From contig NZ_CANMPJ010000002.1 in assembly GCF_947499705.1 (NCBI RefSeq), positions 496,001 through 560,000 on the forward strand: DNA of 64,000 nt, given 5' to 3'. Positions 1-8,865 of the stretch are shown here, one piece after another (the first letter of the stretch is position 1; every line of letters begins with the position of its first letter). The DNA comes from an uncultured Erythrobacter sp. (GTDB lineage Bacteria; Pseudomonadota; Alphaproteobacteria; Sphingomonadales; Sphingomonadaceae). Under the pieces are notes generated by a model, which ran no database searches, was not told the DNA's origin, and saw only the letters and a program-made list of their open reading frames with translations. The position numbers were made by a program, and so were the translations under genes.

Positions 1-119
1 TCGCCGATAACATTGGCGCACCCGATCAAGCGTTCATCGAGGAGCAGCCCGGACACATCGCGGGCCGTTGGGCGATCAGGGAAGGGGCACCAGGCGAGCG
101 CCGCGATGACCTTTTTCAT
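1..119 (-). CDS. cutA: Divalent-cation tolerance protein CutA (partial)
   Basis: Only the first 39 codons are present; the gene runs off the left edge. The N-terminus reads as the CutA pattern: a short beta strand, a CPFPDRPTARDVSGLLLDER stretch, then IGCANV. In the family this segment forms the first strand-helix unit of a small trimeric protein linked to metal-ion tolerance, though its biochemical role is unsettled. The ATG is preceded by a purine-rich AGGTAGGTGA on the minus strand. It starts 7 bp after the heme A synthase stop, so the two are probably co-transcribed. The call rests on a short fragment. Confidence 0.72.
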   Translation of the reverse strand, partial: MKKVIAALAWCPFPDRPTARDVSGLLLDERLIGCANVIG

Positions 120-126
120 GGTTCAC

Positions 127-1209
127 CTACCTTGCAATGCGTCCGGCAGCCTGCCTCACGCCATCGGCGTGCATGGCCCACGCGACACTTGCAACCAGCA
201 GTGCTCCGGTGAGTTGATGCGCGACAGCGATCCATAGGGAAACGCCGCTCAGCACTGTTGCAATCCCGAGAATGATCATGAGGCCAAACGCGCTGTGCAC
301 GGCGACTGAAGCGCGCCGCTCGAATTGGCGGACCCGCCGCGATATCCACACCAGCGCCGCTACCGCGACCCATGCCCACCAGCGGTGCAGGAAATGCAGC
401 AGGAACGGATCATGAGTCAGCGTCCACCAGAATCCACCGGACCAATCGACTTCGGGAACCAGTCTTCCATTCATCAGAGGCCAGTCATAGGCCGCGTGTC
501 CCGCATTGAGACCGGCAACCCATGCTCCAAGCAGCAATTGAATGAACAGGACGCCAGCGACGATGCCAGAAACAAGCGTAAGCGGTGCGGCGCCCGAGGC
601 TGGGTCCCGCGCCAATCGCCTCAGGTCCAATGCAGTCCAGATCAACCCGCCGAGCGTGAAAAGCGCCGTTAGCAAGTGGACCGAGAGCCAGAAATGGCTG
701 ACATCGGTCATCTGTCCCGACAATCCGCTGCGCACCATCAACCAGCCAAACGTCCCTTGCAGAGCGCCGAGCCCCAACAAAGCAATCAGGCGCGGCTTGT
801 AGCCGATGGGAATTGCGCCCTTTATCCAGAACCAAAGCAAGGGAAGCCCGTAGGCGAGACCGATTATTCGTCCCAGAAAGCGGTGAAACCACTCCCAGAA
901 ATAGATGAACTTGAACTCGGACAGCGTCATTCCGCCGACGCTTGCCTCGTAACGATATTCAGGAGTCGCGCGGTACTCGGCGAACTCCGCTTCCCAAGCT
1001 GCCTCTGATAAAGGTGGCAGAGTGCCGGTCACAGGCTGCCACTGAGTGATCGACAGACCGCTTTCGGTCAGCCGCGTGATCCCACCGACCATCACGATGA
1101 TTACGATCATGAATGCCACCACTTCGAGCCACCGAGCGAGTGCGAGTGGTGTCGCACTGGCCGGGAGCAGGGTGCTATCCGATAAAGGTGTAGGGGCTGT
1201 GGTTGCCAT
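127..1209 (-). CDS. ctaA: Heme A synthase (COX15/CtaA family)
   Basis: Inner-membrane enzyme that oxidises the C8 methyl of heme O to the formyl group of heme A for aa3-type cytochrome oxidase. The 360-residue protein shows the COX15 landmarks: GGITRLTESGLSI just after the first membrane helix, then EFKFIYFWEWFHR, an LMVRSGL segment, a GLNAG loop and HFLHRWWAW near the C-terminus. The His residues in the EWFHR and HFLHR segments are the expected heme ligands. Roughly eight hydrophobic segments are visible. I start it at the ATG giving MATTAPTP; an upstream in-frame TTG would add 34 residues lacking family features. It is divergent from the merC-like gene and upstream of cutA. Confidence 0.93.
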   Translation of the reverse strand: MATTAPTPLSDSTLLPASATPLALARWLEVVAFMIVIIVMVGGITRLTESGLSITQWQPVTGTLPPLSEAAWEAEFAEYRATPEYRYEASVGGMTLSEFKFIYFWEWFHRFLGRIIGLAYGLPLLWFWIKGAIPIGYKPRLIALLGLGALQGTFGWLMVRSGLSGQMTDVSHFWLSVHLLTALFTLGGLIWTALDLRRLARDPASGAAPLTLVSGIVAGVLFIQLLLGAWVAGLNAGHAAYDWPLMNGRLVPEVDWSGGFWWTLTHDPFLLHFLHRWWAWVAVAALVWISRRVRQFERRASVAVHSAFGLMIILGIATVLSGVSLWIAVAHQLTGALLVASVAWAMHADGVRQAAGRIAR

Positions 1210-1318
1210 TATTGCGCCTAATTGTGCCGCACGAAGCTGAGTTGCAAGTCCGATTGCCGCAAGCGGCGATGCGCCGACCGCAAGTTTGTTGGGCCCTGAT
1301 ACTCTCAACACTTGCGAA

Positions 1319-1335
1319 ATGTAACAACATTACAT
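1319..1335. promoter_or_regulatory. Zur/Fur-like inverted repeat
   Basis: A perfect 6-bp inverted repeat, ATGTAA-CAACA-TTACAT, lies between the divergent ctaA and merC-like genes, 15 bp before the merC-like ATG. Core TGTAA-N5-TTACA resembles Zur operators of proteobacteria. It probably overlaps the promoter of the MerC-type gene. Regulation by zinc is an inference from the motif. Confidence 0.55.
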
Positions 1336-1350
1336 ATGTGCATTCTCGCC

Positions 1351-1728
1351 ATGGCAGACACACATGATTCTTCAACGGTACGGCGGCGCCTGGATCACAT
1401 CGGGATCGGGCTGGCTGGTCTGTGCGCGCTCCATTGCCTGGTCACGATCCTCATTGTCTCGGCCCTTGGGCTGGGCGGACACTTCCTCGCTTCGCCGGAG
1501 ATTCACCGTTTCGGTCTGGCACTTGCGCTGATCGTCGCTGCGGTTGCGATAGGCTGGGGGGCGCTCAAGCACCGCCGCCGAGCTCCATTTGTCACTGCGA
1601 TGATGGGTCTGACCTTTATGGGCGGGGCTTTGGCTGCCCCACACGGAACGTTTGAATTCGTCCTTACGCTGATCGGCGTTGGACTGGTTTCTCTCGGCCA
1701 CCTGCTCAATCTGAAGGCTTCGCGCTAG
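1351..1728 (+). CDS. MerC-domain small membrane protein
   Basis: A 125-residue integral membrane protein with about four hydrophobic helices. The first helix carries the MerC signature [11 protein letters not shown], with a Cys-x3-Cys pair facing the membrane, followed by LGLGG. In mercury resistance MerC imports Hg(II), but chromosomal MerC-domain proteins away from mer operons are common in sphingomonads and may handle other soft metals. No merA, merR or merT is nearby. The ATG at MADTHDSS is chosen; an in-frame TTG at 1312 and an ATG at 1336 would run translation through or right beside the palindrome at 1319-1335. That Zur-like box suggests a zinc-responsive role (inference). Confidence 0.8.
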   Translation: MADTHDSSTVRRRLDHIGIGLAGLCALHCLVTILIVSALGLGGHFLASPEIHRFGLALALIVAAVAIGWGALKHRRRAPFVTAMMGLTFMGGALAAPHGTFEFVLTLIGVGLVSLGHLLNLKASR

Positions 1729-1784
1729 CAGGCCCCTCGAAACTCATGGTTGCGCGCGCGCGCCATGGCCCTATTTCCAGCCCC

Positions 1785-2777
1785 ATGAGCGATACCAAGA
1801 CCATCACCCTGAACGGCGAATCGCGCCAGACACCGGCAGCAACAATTGCCGATCTCGTGCGCGAACTTGAACTCACGCCCGAGAAAGTCGCAGTCGAACG
1901 CAATGGCGAGATTGTGCCGCGCTCGACGCTGGAGCAAGCGGCACTCGGCGCCGGCGACACGCTGGAAATCGTCCATTTTGTCGGTGGCGGCGACCATCAA
2001 GGTGCCGCGCCAGACACATGGACCGTCGCTGGTCGCACCTTCACGTCGAGGCTGATAGTCGGAACCGGCAAATACAAGGATTTCGAGGAGAACGCTGCTG
2101 CGGTTGAGGCGAGCGGCGCAGAAATCGTCACAGTGGCTGTACGCAGGGTCAATGTCAGTGATCCCAAAGCACCGATGCTGACCGACTTCATCGACCCCAA
2201 GAAAACCACCTATCTGCCCAACACCGCCGGATGCTTTACAGGTGAAGATGCCGTGAGGACCCTGAGATTGGCGCGCGAGGCGGGCGGCTGGGACCTCGTA
2301 AAGCTCGAAGTGCTCGGTGAAGCACGCACGCTTTATCCGGATATGCGCGAAACATTGAAAGCAACGGAGACTCTCGCGAAAGAGGGATTTCTGCCGATGG
2401 TATATTGCGTCGACGATCCCATTGCGGCGAAGCAGCTCGAAGATGCCGGTGCCGTCGCGATCATGCCGCTTGGCGCACCGATCGGCTCCGGACTGGGTAT
2501 CCAGAATCAGGTCACGATCCGGCTGATCGTCGAAGGCGCCAATGTCCCGGTGTTGGTCGATGCTGGGGTGGGTACAGCGTCTGACGCAGCAGTCGGAATG
2601 GAGCTGGGCTGCGACGGTATCCTGATGAACACCGCCATAGCAGAGGCAAAGCACCCCATCCGCATGGCCCGCGCCATGAAACTCGCAGTCGAAGGCGGCC
2701 GTGAAGCCTATCTCGCAGGGCGCATGGGTCGCCGGAAGTATGCGGATCCCTCAAGCCCGCTTGCTGGTTTAATCTAG
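1785..2777 (+). CDS. thiSG: ThiS-ThiG fusion (sulfur carrier plus thiazole synthase)
   Basis: One 330-residue reading frame joins the thiamin sulfur carrier ThiS (about residues 1-69, ubiquitin-like, ending HFVGGG) to thiazole synthase ThiG (about 75-330). ThiG forms the thiazole phosphate ring from deoxyxylulose phosphate, dehydroglycine and ThiS-thiocarboxylate. The Schiff-base lysine is K173 in the DLVKLEV segment, and the phosphate-binding GIGTASDAA-like and GILMNTAIA segments are present. The start at MSDTKTI is chosen because ThiS homology begins there; an upstream ATG adds 13 Arg-rich residues. The carrier's terminal Gly-Gly is internal, which is odd for a protein needing a free C-terminal carboxylate. 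No TPP riboswitch is visible in the 56 bp upstream. Confidence 0.93.
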   Translation: MSDTKTITLNGESRQTPAATIADLVRELELTPEKVAVERNGEIVPRSTLEQAALGAGDTLEIVHFVGGGDHQGAAPDTWTVAGRTFTSRLIVGTGKYKDFEENAAAVEASGAEIVTVAVRRVNVSDPKAPMLTDFIDPKKTTYLPNTAGCFTGEDAVRTLRLAREAGGWDLVKLEVLGEARTLYPDMRETLKATETLAKEGFLPMVYCVDDPIAAKQLEDAGAVAIMPLGAPIGSGLGIQNQVTIRLIVEGANVPVLVDAGVGTASDAAVGMELGCDGILMNTAIAEAKHPIRMARAMKLAVEGGREAYLAGRMGRRKYADPSSPLAGLI

Positions 2778-2885
2778 GTCACGATCGGTCGCTTCGTGAT
2801 CGGGGTGGCAGCGCAAAAAAGCCAACCACGCTTACCGCGTATTAACCAAGTTAGCCGACAAATGTCTTCCAACAGGGAGACGACC

Positions 2886-3416
2886 GTGACACTTGCCAAT
2901 ACAGCCACGATGGCCATCAGCGAGATGCGTGAATTTGCGGGGTTCGCCCCGTGCGAGCAGCGCTATATCAAGCGCAGTCTCGACATCGGGCTGGCGCGCT
3001 GTGATGCGTTCAAGCTGTGGGGTCGGACCGAGCACGAAAACACCGCGATCCGCCGGCAGTATGTCGTCTACCAGGACCTGAAGTCGCTGCGCGATATCGT
3101 GCCGCAAGAGGGCACAATCGGCGAGATCGAGCGCTTTATCGGCAAGCTGGTGCGGATGGTGACATTCGACCTTGAACAGGAGCGGATCGAGAGCTTTTCG
3201 GCCTTCCGCTTTCTCTATGAGCGCCTGCTGGGTGCCGAAGCGCGCCCATACCTGCCCGCAGCCTTCTGCGCCGCCGCCGCCCTGCCGCAAATCCGCCCGC
3301 AGCAGCGCAAGGTTCTGCTGCAATCGCTTAGTGAAGCGGCAGCGACCGCCCCGGGATGGTCGGAGCGAGCGCCGAGCTTTTATCCGGAATTTGTCGAGGA
3401 TGTTGAGGCGGCTTAA
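2886..3416 (+). CDS. Conserved hypothetical protein, helical
   Basis: I do not recognise a named family. The 176-residue product is predicted soluble and largely helical, with no signal peptide or membrane segment. Distinctive segments are CEQRYIKRSLDIG, a VYQDLKSLRDIVP segment and FSAFRFLYERLL. A GTG start at 2886 is chosen because AGGGAGA lies 6 bp before it; an in-frame ATG at 2862 lacks such a site. The gene ends 3 bp from the convergent SMI1-type gene. Confidence 0.6.
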   Translation: MTLANTATMAISEMREFAGFAPCEQRYIKRSLDIGLARCDAFKLWGRTEHENTAIRRQYVVYQDLKSLRDIVPQEGTIGEIERFIGKLVRMVTFDLEQERIESFSAFRFLYERLLGAEARPYLPAAFCAAAALPQIRPQQRKVLLQSLSEAAATAPGWSERAPSFYPEFVEDVEAA

Positions 3417-3419
3417 GTC

Positions 3420-3878
3420 TCAGTTCTTGAGGCTGTTGTAGAGGTTCAACCAGTCCTCGAAGCTATCGGCGAGCTTGTCTGAAGTTCCAAAATCGTGATC
3501 GAAGAACCAGACCTCGTCGCGGTTTCCAGTCGTCGATGTCGGGAATGCAAATAGGTTGCCAGAGCAGTCGCTGGCGAAAGCGATCAAGTGTTCGGGCATG
3601 CCCATTTCTCGCCAGTCGATCGTGGACGAGGCAATATCCTCAGGGGAATGAAAATCACTTAGATCGGGTAGATCGATCTCATGATCACATATGAAATCGA
3701 GCAGCTCGATGGTCGGACTCGGGAGGCCGGCACGTAAGATTGCACTCTTGTATGACCGCGGGAGCTCGGAGCCCAATTCTTGTTCAGCCATTACCAAGGC
3801 GGCCTCAGTCACGGGTTTGGCCTCGTGGTAACTTCCGCCCCACGCCTTCGTGAACGCCGTGAGCGCTGCACTGCTCAC
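3420..3878 (-). CDS. SMI1/KNR4 (SUKH) family protein
   Basis: A 152-residue soluble protein of the SMI1/KNR4 (SUKH) superfamily. Supporting segments are AEQELGSELPRSYKSAIL near residue 31 (the LP-x-S/D-Y/F-K block), WREMGMPEHLIAFASDCSGNLFAF near 90, and DEVWFFDHD near 121. Bacterial members are often immunity proteins for polymorphic toxins, but housekeeping members exist. No toxin gene, secretion locus or other immunity gene is adjacent, so this is an orphan. It lies 3 bp downstream of the fadD-like gene on the same strand and converges on the preceding plus-strand gene. Confidence 0.75.
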   Translation of the reverse strand: MSSAALTAFTKAWGGSYHEAKPVTEAALVMAEQELGSELPRSYKSAILRAGLPSPTIELLDFICDHEIDLPDLSDFHSPEDIASSTIDWREMGMPEHLIAFASDCSGNLFAFPTSTTGNRDEVWFFDHDFGTSDKLADSFEDWLNLYNSLKN

Positions 3879-3881
3879 GCC

Positions 3882-5741
3882 TCAATACAACCCGTCGATC
3901 CGCTCCTGATACCGATCACGGATCTTGTGACGCCTGATTTTCATGCTCGGCGTCATCTCTTCATTGTCAATCGCGAAGGCCTCATCCGCAAATTCGAACT
4001 TGCGGACTTTTTCGACCACCGATAGGTCCTTGTTCGTCCGGTCGACGGCTGCACGTACTGCTTTTTTGAAAGCCGGCAGGTCTTGCAGCGCTTTCATGTC
4101 GAATTTCTCGTCGTTCGCGCGCGCCCATTCTAGCGCCCATTCGGCGTCTGGAACAATCAGGCCCACGACGTAAGGCCGCTTGTCGCCGCTCACCATCGCC
4201 TGCGCGATTTCCGGCTGCAATGTCAGCATGCCTTCGATCTTTTGCGGCGCGACATTGTCGCCCTTGTCGTTGACGATCATGTCTTTCTTGCGGTCGGTGA
4301 TCACGATCCGGCCCTTGTCGTCCAAGTGGCCGATATCGCCAGTGTGCAGCCAGCCATCCTGGATCGTACGCGCGGTTTCGGCGTCGTTCTGCCAGTATCC
4401 GTGCATCACCAGCTCGCCGCGGCACAGGATCTCGCCATCCTCGGCGATCTTGATCTCGACCCCGCGCATGGGCGGGCCGACCGTGTCCATCTTTAGGCCG
4501 ACCTGGGGCCGGTTACAGCTCATCACCGGACCAGCCTCGGTCTGGCCGTAACCCTGAAGCATGGTGAGACCCATCGCTTCGAAGAAATTGCCGACATCGG
4601 GGTTGAGCGGGGCGCCGCCAGAAACCATCGCCTTGATCCGCCCGCCAAATTTCTGACGGATTTTCGGGCGGAGCGTCTTCTCGACCAGGAAATCCAGCGG
4701 CTTGTCGCGTTTTCGGGTTCTGCCCTCGGTCGAATTGTCGGCGATCTTGATCGCCTTATCGAGCATGAAGTTGGCAACTTTGCCTTGCTTCTCGATCTGC
4801 TTGATGATCCGCGTGCGCAGCACCTCGAACAGGCGCGGAACCACCACCATGATGGTCGGGCGCACTTCTTCGATATTCGAAGCGAGCTTCTCGAGACCTT
4901 CTGAATAGAAGATTTCGGCGCCCACCGCGATTGGCAGATATTGCCCGCCGGTGTGTTCGTAAGCATGGCTGAGAGGGAGGAAGGACAGGAAGCGTTCGTC
5001 CTGAATGCCAAAGTCGGTGATCAGGATCTCAGCAGCGCCAGCGACATTGCAGAGGATCGATCCGTGGTGTTGCTTCACGCCGCGCGGCGCGCCGCCGGTA
5101 CCGCTGGTGTAGATCAGACAAGCGGTATCTTCGCGGGAGATCGTGGCAATGCGTTCGTCGACCGCCTTGCGCGCCGATGCAGCGTCGCCTTCGATCAGCT
5201 TGCCCCAATCGTGATACTCGAAGCTGCTGGCCTGCTTGCGGTGCAGGTCTTCGATTCCGATCACGTGCTCGGCAATGCCGGTCGACTGGATCGCGCCGTG
5301 GAGCGGTCCGAGTAGCTTCTCGTTTGATACGATAACTGCGCGCGCGCCCGAATTGTCCAAAATATGACAGTGATCGCGCTCGGTGTTGGTCGTGTAGGTC
5401 GGCACCGAAATGCAGCCCGCAGCCATAACGGCAAGGTCGGCGATGCACCATTCCGGGCGGTTTTCGGAAACCAGCGCGACGCGGTCGCCATCGTTCAGGC
5501 CGATATTGCGCAGGCTTTCCGCGAGCAGGCAGACGTCATCCGCCACTTCGGCCCAGCTTTGCGTGACCCATTCGCCATCACGCTTGCGGCCAAGGAACGG
5601 CGCGTCACCCTTTTCATCGGCACGCTTGAGGAAAAGCTCGACCAGATTGGTGGCTGCGTCGATATCCTGCAAATGCTGATCATCGGCCGGGTTCACGACG
5701 GGTGCCGCACTGGGCGGTACGGTTGGGGAATGCACTGACAT
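3882..5741 (-). CDS. Long-chain acyl-CoA synthetase (AMP-forming)
   Basis: A 619-residue member of the ANL adenylating superfamily, closest in layout to FadD15/FAA-type long-chain fatty acyl-CoA ligases. It activates fatty acids to acyl-AMP and then acyl-CoA, probably at the inner face of the membrane. Visible motifs are the ATP-binding YTSGTGGAPRGVK loop, GYGQTEAGP, and DGWLHTGDIGHLD followed by DRKKDMIV. The catalytic lysine is expected in the C-terminal subdomain after PSMKIRR. Its stop lies 3 bp before the SMI1-type ATG. Substrate chain length is inferred from family only. Confidence 0.9.
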   Translation of the reverse strand: MSVHSPTVPPSAAPVVNPADDQHLQDIDAATNLVELFLKRADEKGDAPFLGRKRDGEWVTQSWAEVADDVCLLAESLRNIGLNDGDRVALVSENRPEWCIADLAVMAAGCISVPTYTTNTERDHCHILDNSGARAVIVSNEKLLGPLHGAIQSTGIAEHVIGIEDLHRKQASSFEYHDWGKLIEGDAASARKAVDERIATISREDTACLIYTSGTGGAPRGVKQHHGSILCNVAGAAEILITDFGIQDERFLSFLPLSHAYEHTGGQYLPIAVGAEIFYSEGLEKLASNIEEVRPTIMVVVPRLFEVLRTRIIKQIEKQGKVANFMLDKAIKIADNSTEGRTRKRDKPLDFLVEKTLRPKIRQKFGGRIKAMVSGGAPLNPDVGNFFEAMGLTMLQGYGQTEAGPVMSCNRPQVGLKMDTVGPPMRGVEIKIAEDGEILCRGELVMHGYWQNDAETARTIQDGWLHTGDIGHLDDKGRIVITDRKKDMIVNDKGDNVAPQKIEGMLTLQPEIAQAMVSGDKRPYVVGLIVPDAEWALEWARANDEKFDMKALQDLPAFKKAVRAAVDRTNKDLSVVEKVRKFEFADEAFAIDNEEMTPSMKIRRHKIRDRYQERIDGLY

Positions 5742-5845
5742 ACTCCTGCGCCCTGGGCGGGCTCCTCCTCCCTCAAACCGGCACCTGCATTGCGGCGCGG
5801 CTCGACCGGGATATGTTTCCTCTATGCGTCCGAATTAGGGACTGA

Positions 5846-5860
5846 TTGCCGTAGCGGCAA
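5846..5860. other. Small stem-loop between ggt and the acyl-CoA ligase gene
   Basis: TTGCCG-TAG-CGGCAA is a perfect 6-bp stem with a 3-nt loop in the 177-bp gap downstream of ggt. There is no T-run on either side, so it is at best a weak terminator or mRNA 3' end stabiliser. Nothing else coding is visible in this gap. Confidence 0.35.
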
Positions 5861-5918
5861 GTTCTGCTACCACAGCAATCCGGCACCAATTAGGATTGAA
5901 GACAGGAATTTCAGAGCC

Positions 5919-7637
5919 TTACTCGTAGACAAGTTTCGGCGCGATCCGCGGGTCGGTGGCGACTTCCCAGTTGCCATCATCCTTGCGGCGCAGCGCGTTC
6001 GCTTTGAGCGGCGGCCCGAAGGCGCGGATCTGTTGGTGGCCTCGCGCCTTGAAATCATCTTCCATGCCCTCAAGCACCGTGCCCTTTTCGATCACGACTG
6101 ATGGGCCAAAGGCCATGATAAGCGGAAGGCCGAGCGCTTCCTGCGCGGTCATGCCGAAATCAACCACGCCGATGATCGAGCGAGTGACCTGCACGGGGAT
6201 CGTCGGTCCGCCAGCCGCGCCGATCACCAGTACGACGTCACCGTTTGCATCGAAGACGATGGTTGGAGCCATCGACGAGCGTGGCCGCTTGCCGCCTTCA
6301 ACCCGGTTGGCGACCGGCTTGCCATCGCGCTCTGGCGAAAGGCTGAAGTCGGTCAGTTCGTTGTTGAGGTAGAACCCACCGAAGAACAGGCCCGACCCAA
6401 ACGCGCCTTCGATCGTGGACGTGTAGCTGATTGCATTGCCGTCACCATCGACCACCGAGAAATGGGTGGTGCCGTTTTCCATCGGTTCGTCGCCATCGGC
6501 GCGGGCGAGCGGTGCGCCCGGAGGTGTGCCGGGCTTCGCTTCTGCCAGCGCCTTGGCTGGATCGATCAACGCGCTGCGGCTGGCTATGTAATCGGGGTCA
6601 ACCAGACCGGAAACAGGCACCGACACGAAGTCCGCGTCGCCAATGTACAGCTCGCGGTCGGCATAGGCGACGCGCTGCGATTCCAGAAAAAGGTGCCAGA
6701 ATTCCGCGCTGTCCGGGCCGAGCGCGGCGAGGTCGAACCGCTCAAGCTGGCCCAGCATCTGCGCCACCGCAACTCCGCCAGAGGAAGGCGGGCCCATACC
6801 GCACACTTTGTAAGTGCGATACTTCGCGCAGACTGGATCGCGCTCTTTCGCTTTGTAGGCATTGATGTCCGCAGTGGTCATCGTGCCGTCTTGCGGGGTC
6901 TCCGTCGCGATATACTCGGCGATGTCTGCTGCGTTGTTCTGATACATCGCTTCCGGACCGGTGACGGCGATGTCCTCCAGAACCTCGGCGAGATCAGGAT
7001 TGCGTATCAGCGTTCCGACTGGTTTGGCTTCTCCACCAGGGCCAAAGAAGACGCGGCGAGCTTGCTCGGTTTTGCCGGCGCGTTCTTTACGGCTGGTCAG
7101 CGACTCGTTCAGCCGGCGGTTCATCACGAAGCCGTCTTCGGCGAGCTTGATTGCGGGCTGGAACAGCTGCGACCAAGGCAGCTTGCCGTAGCGAGCATGC
7201 GCTTCAGCTGCGAGCGCGATGTTACCAGGGACGCCGACGCTAAGGCCCGACGTTATACGCTTGTCACGGGGCAGCCGCTCGCCTTCGCTGTCAAGAAAGC
7301 GGGTTTGGGTTGCGGCCGCAGGAGCGGTCTCTCGCCCATCGATCGTTACAAGGCTGTCGCCATCAGACCGGACCATGAAGCCGCCGCCGCCGATGCCCGA
7401 ACTTTGCGGCTCGACGACCGTCAAAGCGAGCATCACCGCAATCGCGGCGTCGGTCGCAGAACCGCCCATCGCCAGTATTTCTTCGCCCGCTTCGGTTGCT
7501 CTCGGGTCAGCAGCGCTGACGGCACCGCGCGAAGATGGCTCGGCGGCTGGTGTTACCGCAGAGGTTGGCTCACTGTATTCGGCGCAACCGCCCAAAGAGG
7601 CGGCGAGGGCGAGGCAGGTAAGAAGTGTCTTTGTCAT
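5919..7637 (-). CDS. ggt: Gamma-glutamyltransferase, lipoprotein
   Basis: A 572-residue N-terminal-nucleophile hydrolase precursor that cleaves gamma-glutamyl bonds of glutathione and related peptides. The N-terminus is a lipoprotein signal with lipobox SLGGC at residues 14-18, pointing to a membrane-anchored periplasmic or outer-membrane form. Large-subunit motifs include SSGIGGGGFM and PPSSGGVAVAQML. Autocleavage is expected before the first Thr of NGTTHFSVVDGDG, T390; the small subunit follows with a PRSSMAPT-type segment and an AAGGPTIP-type segment. It begins 11 bp after pyrD, so pyrD-ggt may be one transcript. Full length compared with the family. Confidence 0.93.
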   Translation of the reverse strand: MTKTLLTCLALAASLGGCAEYSEPTSAVTPAAEPSSRGAVSAADPRATEAGEEILAMGGSATDAAIAVMLALTVVEPQSSGIGGGGFMVRSDGDSLVTIDGRETAPAAATQTRFLDSEGERLPRDKRITSGLSVGVPGNIALAAEAHARYGKLPWSQLFQPAIKLAEDGFVMNRRLNESLTSRKERAGKTEQARRVFFGPGGEAKPVGTLIRNPDLAEVLEDIAVTGPEAMYQNNAADIAEYIATETPQDGTMTTADINAYKAKERDPVCAKYRTYKVCGMGPPSSGGVAVAQMLGQLERFDLAALGPDSAEFWHLFLESQRVAYADRELYIGDADFVSVPVSGLVDPDYIASRSALIDPAKALAEAKPGTPPGAPLARADGDEPMENGTTHFSVVDGDGNAISYTSTIEGAFGSGLFFGGFYLNNELTDFSLSPERDGKPVANRVEGGKRPRSSMAPTIVFDANGDVVLVIGAAGGPTIPVQVTRSIIGVVDFGMTAQEALGLPLIMAFGPSVVIEKGTVLEGMEDDFKARGHQQIRAFGPPLKANALRRKDDGNWEVATDPRIAPKLVYE

Positions 7638-7648
7638 AGTTTCTCGCG

Positions 7649-8701
7649 CTATTCGGTTCCGATCGCTTCGGCAATGCTGGTGAAGCCGTCGCGCCGCATC
7701 AACCGCTCAAGCCCGCGAACGATCCGTGCACCAAGACCCGGACCTTCATAGACCATGGCGGAGTAGAGCTGGACCAGACTGGCACCGGCACGGATGCGCT
7801 CCCAGGCGTGATCGGCGCTGGATATCCCGCCAACTCCGACTAGGGGGATCGCGCCCCCGGTTGCCTTGCGGAAATCGCGCAGCCTCTCCAGCGCAAGCGC
7901 GCGCAACGGCGCTCCCGATAGGCCGCCCGTCTCGGTGGCATGGTGAGAGCGAAGTTCGGGACGCGAAATCGTGGTGTTGGAGACGATCAGTGCCCCGAGC
8001 TGTTTGTCGATCGCGATGCGGGCGATCGCATCGATATCGGCTGGTTCCAGGTCGGGGGCGACTTTGAGGAAGATTGGCGGTTTTGCGCCACCTTCCGCTT
8101 CCGCCCGTGCATCGATCACCGCGTCGATCAGCGACGTCAGCGCCGATTCGTCCTGCAGAGCCCTGAGCCCCGGGGTGTTGGGGCTTGAGATGTTCACGGC
8201 AAGGTAGCTGGCATAGGGTGCCATCATCCGCGTCATCGTCGCGTAATCCGCGATTCGATCTTCGGAATCCTTGTTTGCGCCGACATTGATCCCGAGAATA
8301 CCCGGACGGGCCTGCCGCGCCTTGATTCGTGCCAGCGCCGCTTCACCGCCCGCATTGTTGAACCCCATGCGGTTAATTACGGCATTGTCCTCAACCAGCC
8401 GGAAAAGGCGCGGTTTGGGATTGCCCGCCTGCGGACGCGGCGTGATCGACCCGACTTCGGTGAAGCCAAATCCGAGCCCTAGCAATGCGTCGGGCACCTC
8501 GGCGTCTTTGTCGAAACCAGCCGCGACGCCCACGGGATTGGGAAACGACAACCCAGCCACATCGATCGAGAGCGGCCCTGCATCTTTGGGGCGAGAACCT
8601 ACGCCTCGTGCCGGCAGCTTCTTGAGCGAGGCGATGGCAAGCCGGTGGCCCGTTTCCGAATCGAGAGCAAATATTGCGGGTTTGAGAAGTCGGAACAGCA
8701 T
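7649..8701 (-). CDS. pyrD: Dihydroorotate dehydrogenase (quinone), class 2
   Basis: A 350-residue FMN flavoprotein that oxidises dihydroorotate to orotate with quinone in pyrimidine synthesis, on the inner membrane. The N-terminal amphipathic extension LFRLLKPAIFALDSETGH marks class 2. Family motifs are FPNPVGVAAGFDKDAE, INRMGFNNAGG, VNISSPNTPGLR with the catalytic Ser, and GVGGISSADHAWE. It is the first gene of a pyrD-ggt minus-strand pair and is divergent from the AraC-type gene at 9036 across a 334-bp gap. Confidence 0.95.
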   Translation of the reverse strand: MLFRLLKPAIFALDSETGHRLAIASLKKLPARGVGSRPKDAGPLSIDVAGLSFPNPVGVAAGFDKDAEVPDALLGLGFGFTEVGSITPRPQAGNPKPRLFRLVEDNAVINRMGFNNAGGEAALARIKARQARPGILGINVGANKDSEDRIADYATMTRMMAPYASYLAVNISSPNTPGLRALQDESALTSLIDAVIDARAEAEGGAKPPIFLKVAPDLEPADIDAIARIAIDKQLGALIVSNTTISRPELRSHHATETGGLSGAPLRALALERLRDFRKATGGAIPLVGVGGISSADHAWERIRAGASLVQLYSAMVYEGPGLGARIVRGLERLMRRDGFTSIAEAIGTE

Positions 8702-8865
8702 TGCCGCCGCCTAAGCCAAATTCGATTCGCCTGTCGAGGGGTCGTTTGGCGATCAGCGATTGGCTCGGTTTGATGACGCAGAAGGCTCCTTAGCCCTGCG
8801 CCCCGATTCTAAGAGTCGGTAAAATCGCTAGAAAAATCACTTAGGGTTAAACCTTGTCGTTTGCA

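Noticed and set aside
1729-1784. Possible TPP riboswitch before thiSG
   Set aside because: The gap is only 56 bp and lacks the conserved CTGAGA and ACCTGATC-type segments.
1725-2654. A 309-codon open frame on the minus strand
   Set aside because: Antisense to thiSG; composition (many Cys, His, Arg) and lack of motifs mark it as a shadow.
6462-7751. A 429-codon open frame on the plus strand
   Set aside because: It is antisense to ggt and the end of pyrD, both with intact family motifs; the translation is Arg/Ala-rich with no recognisable domain, typical of high-GC shadow frames.
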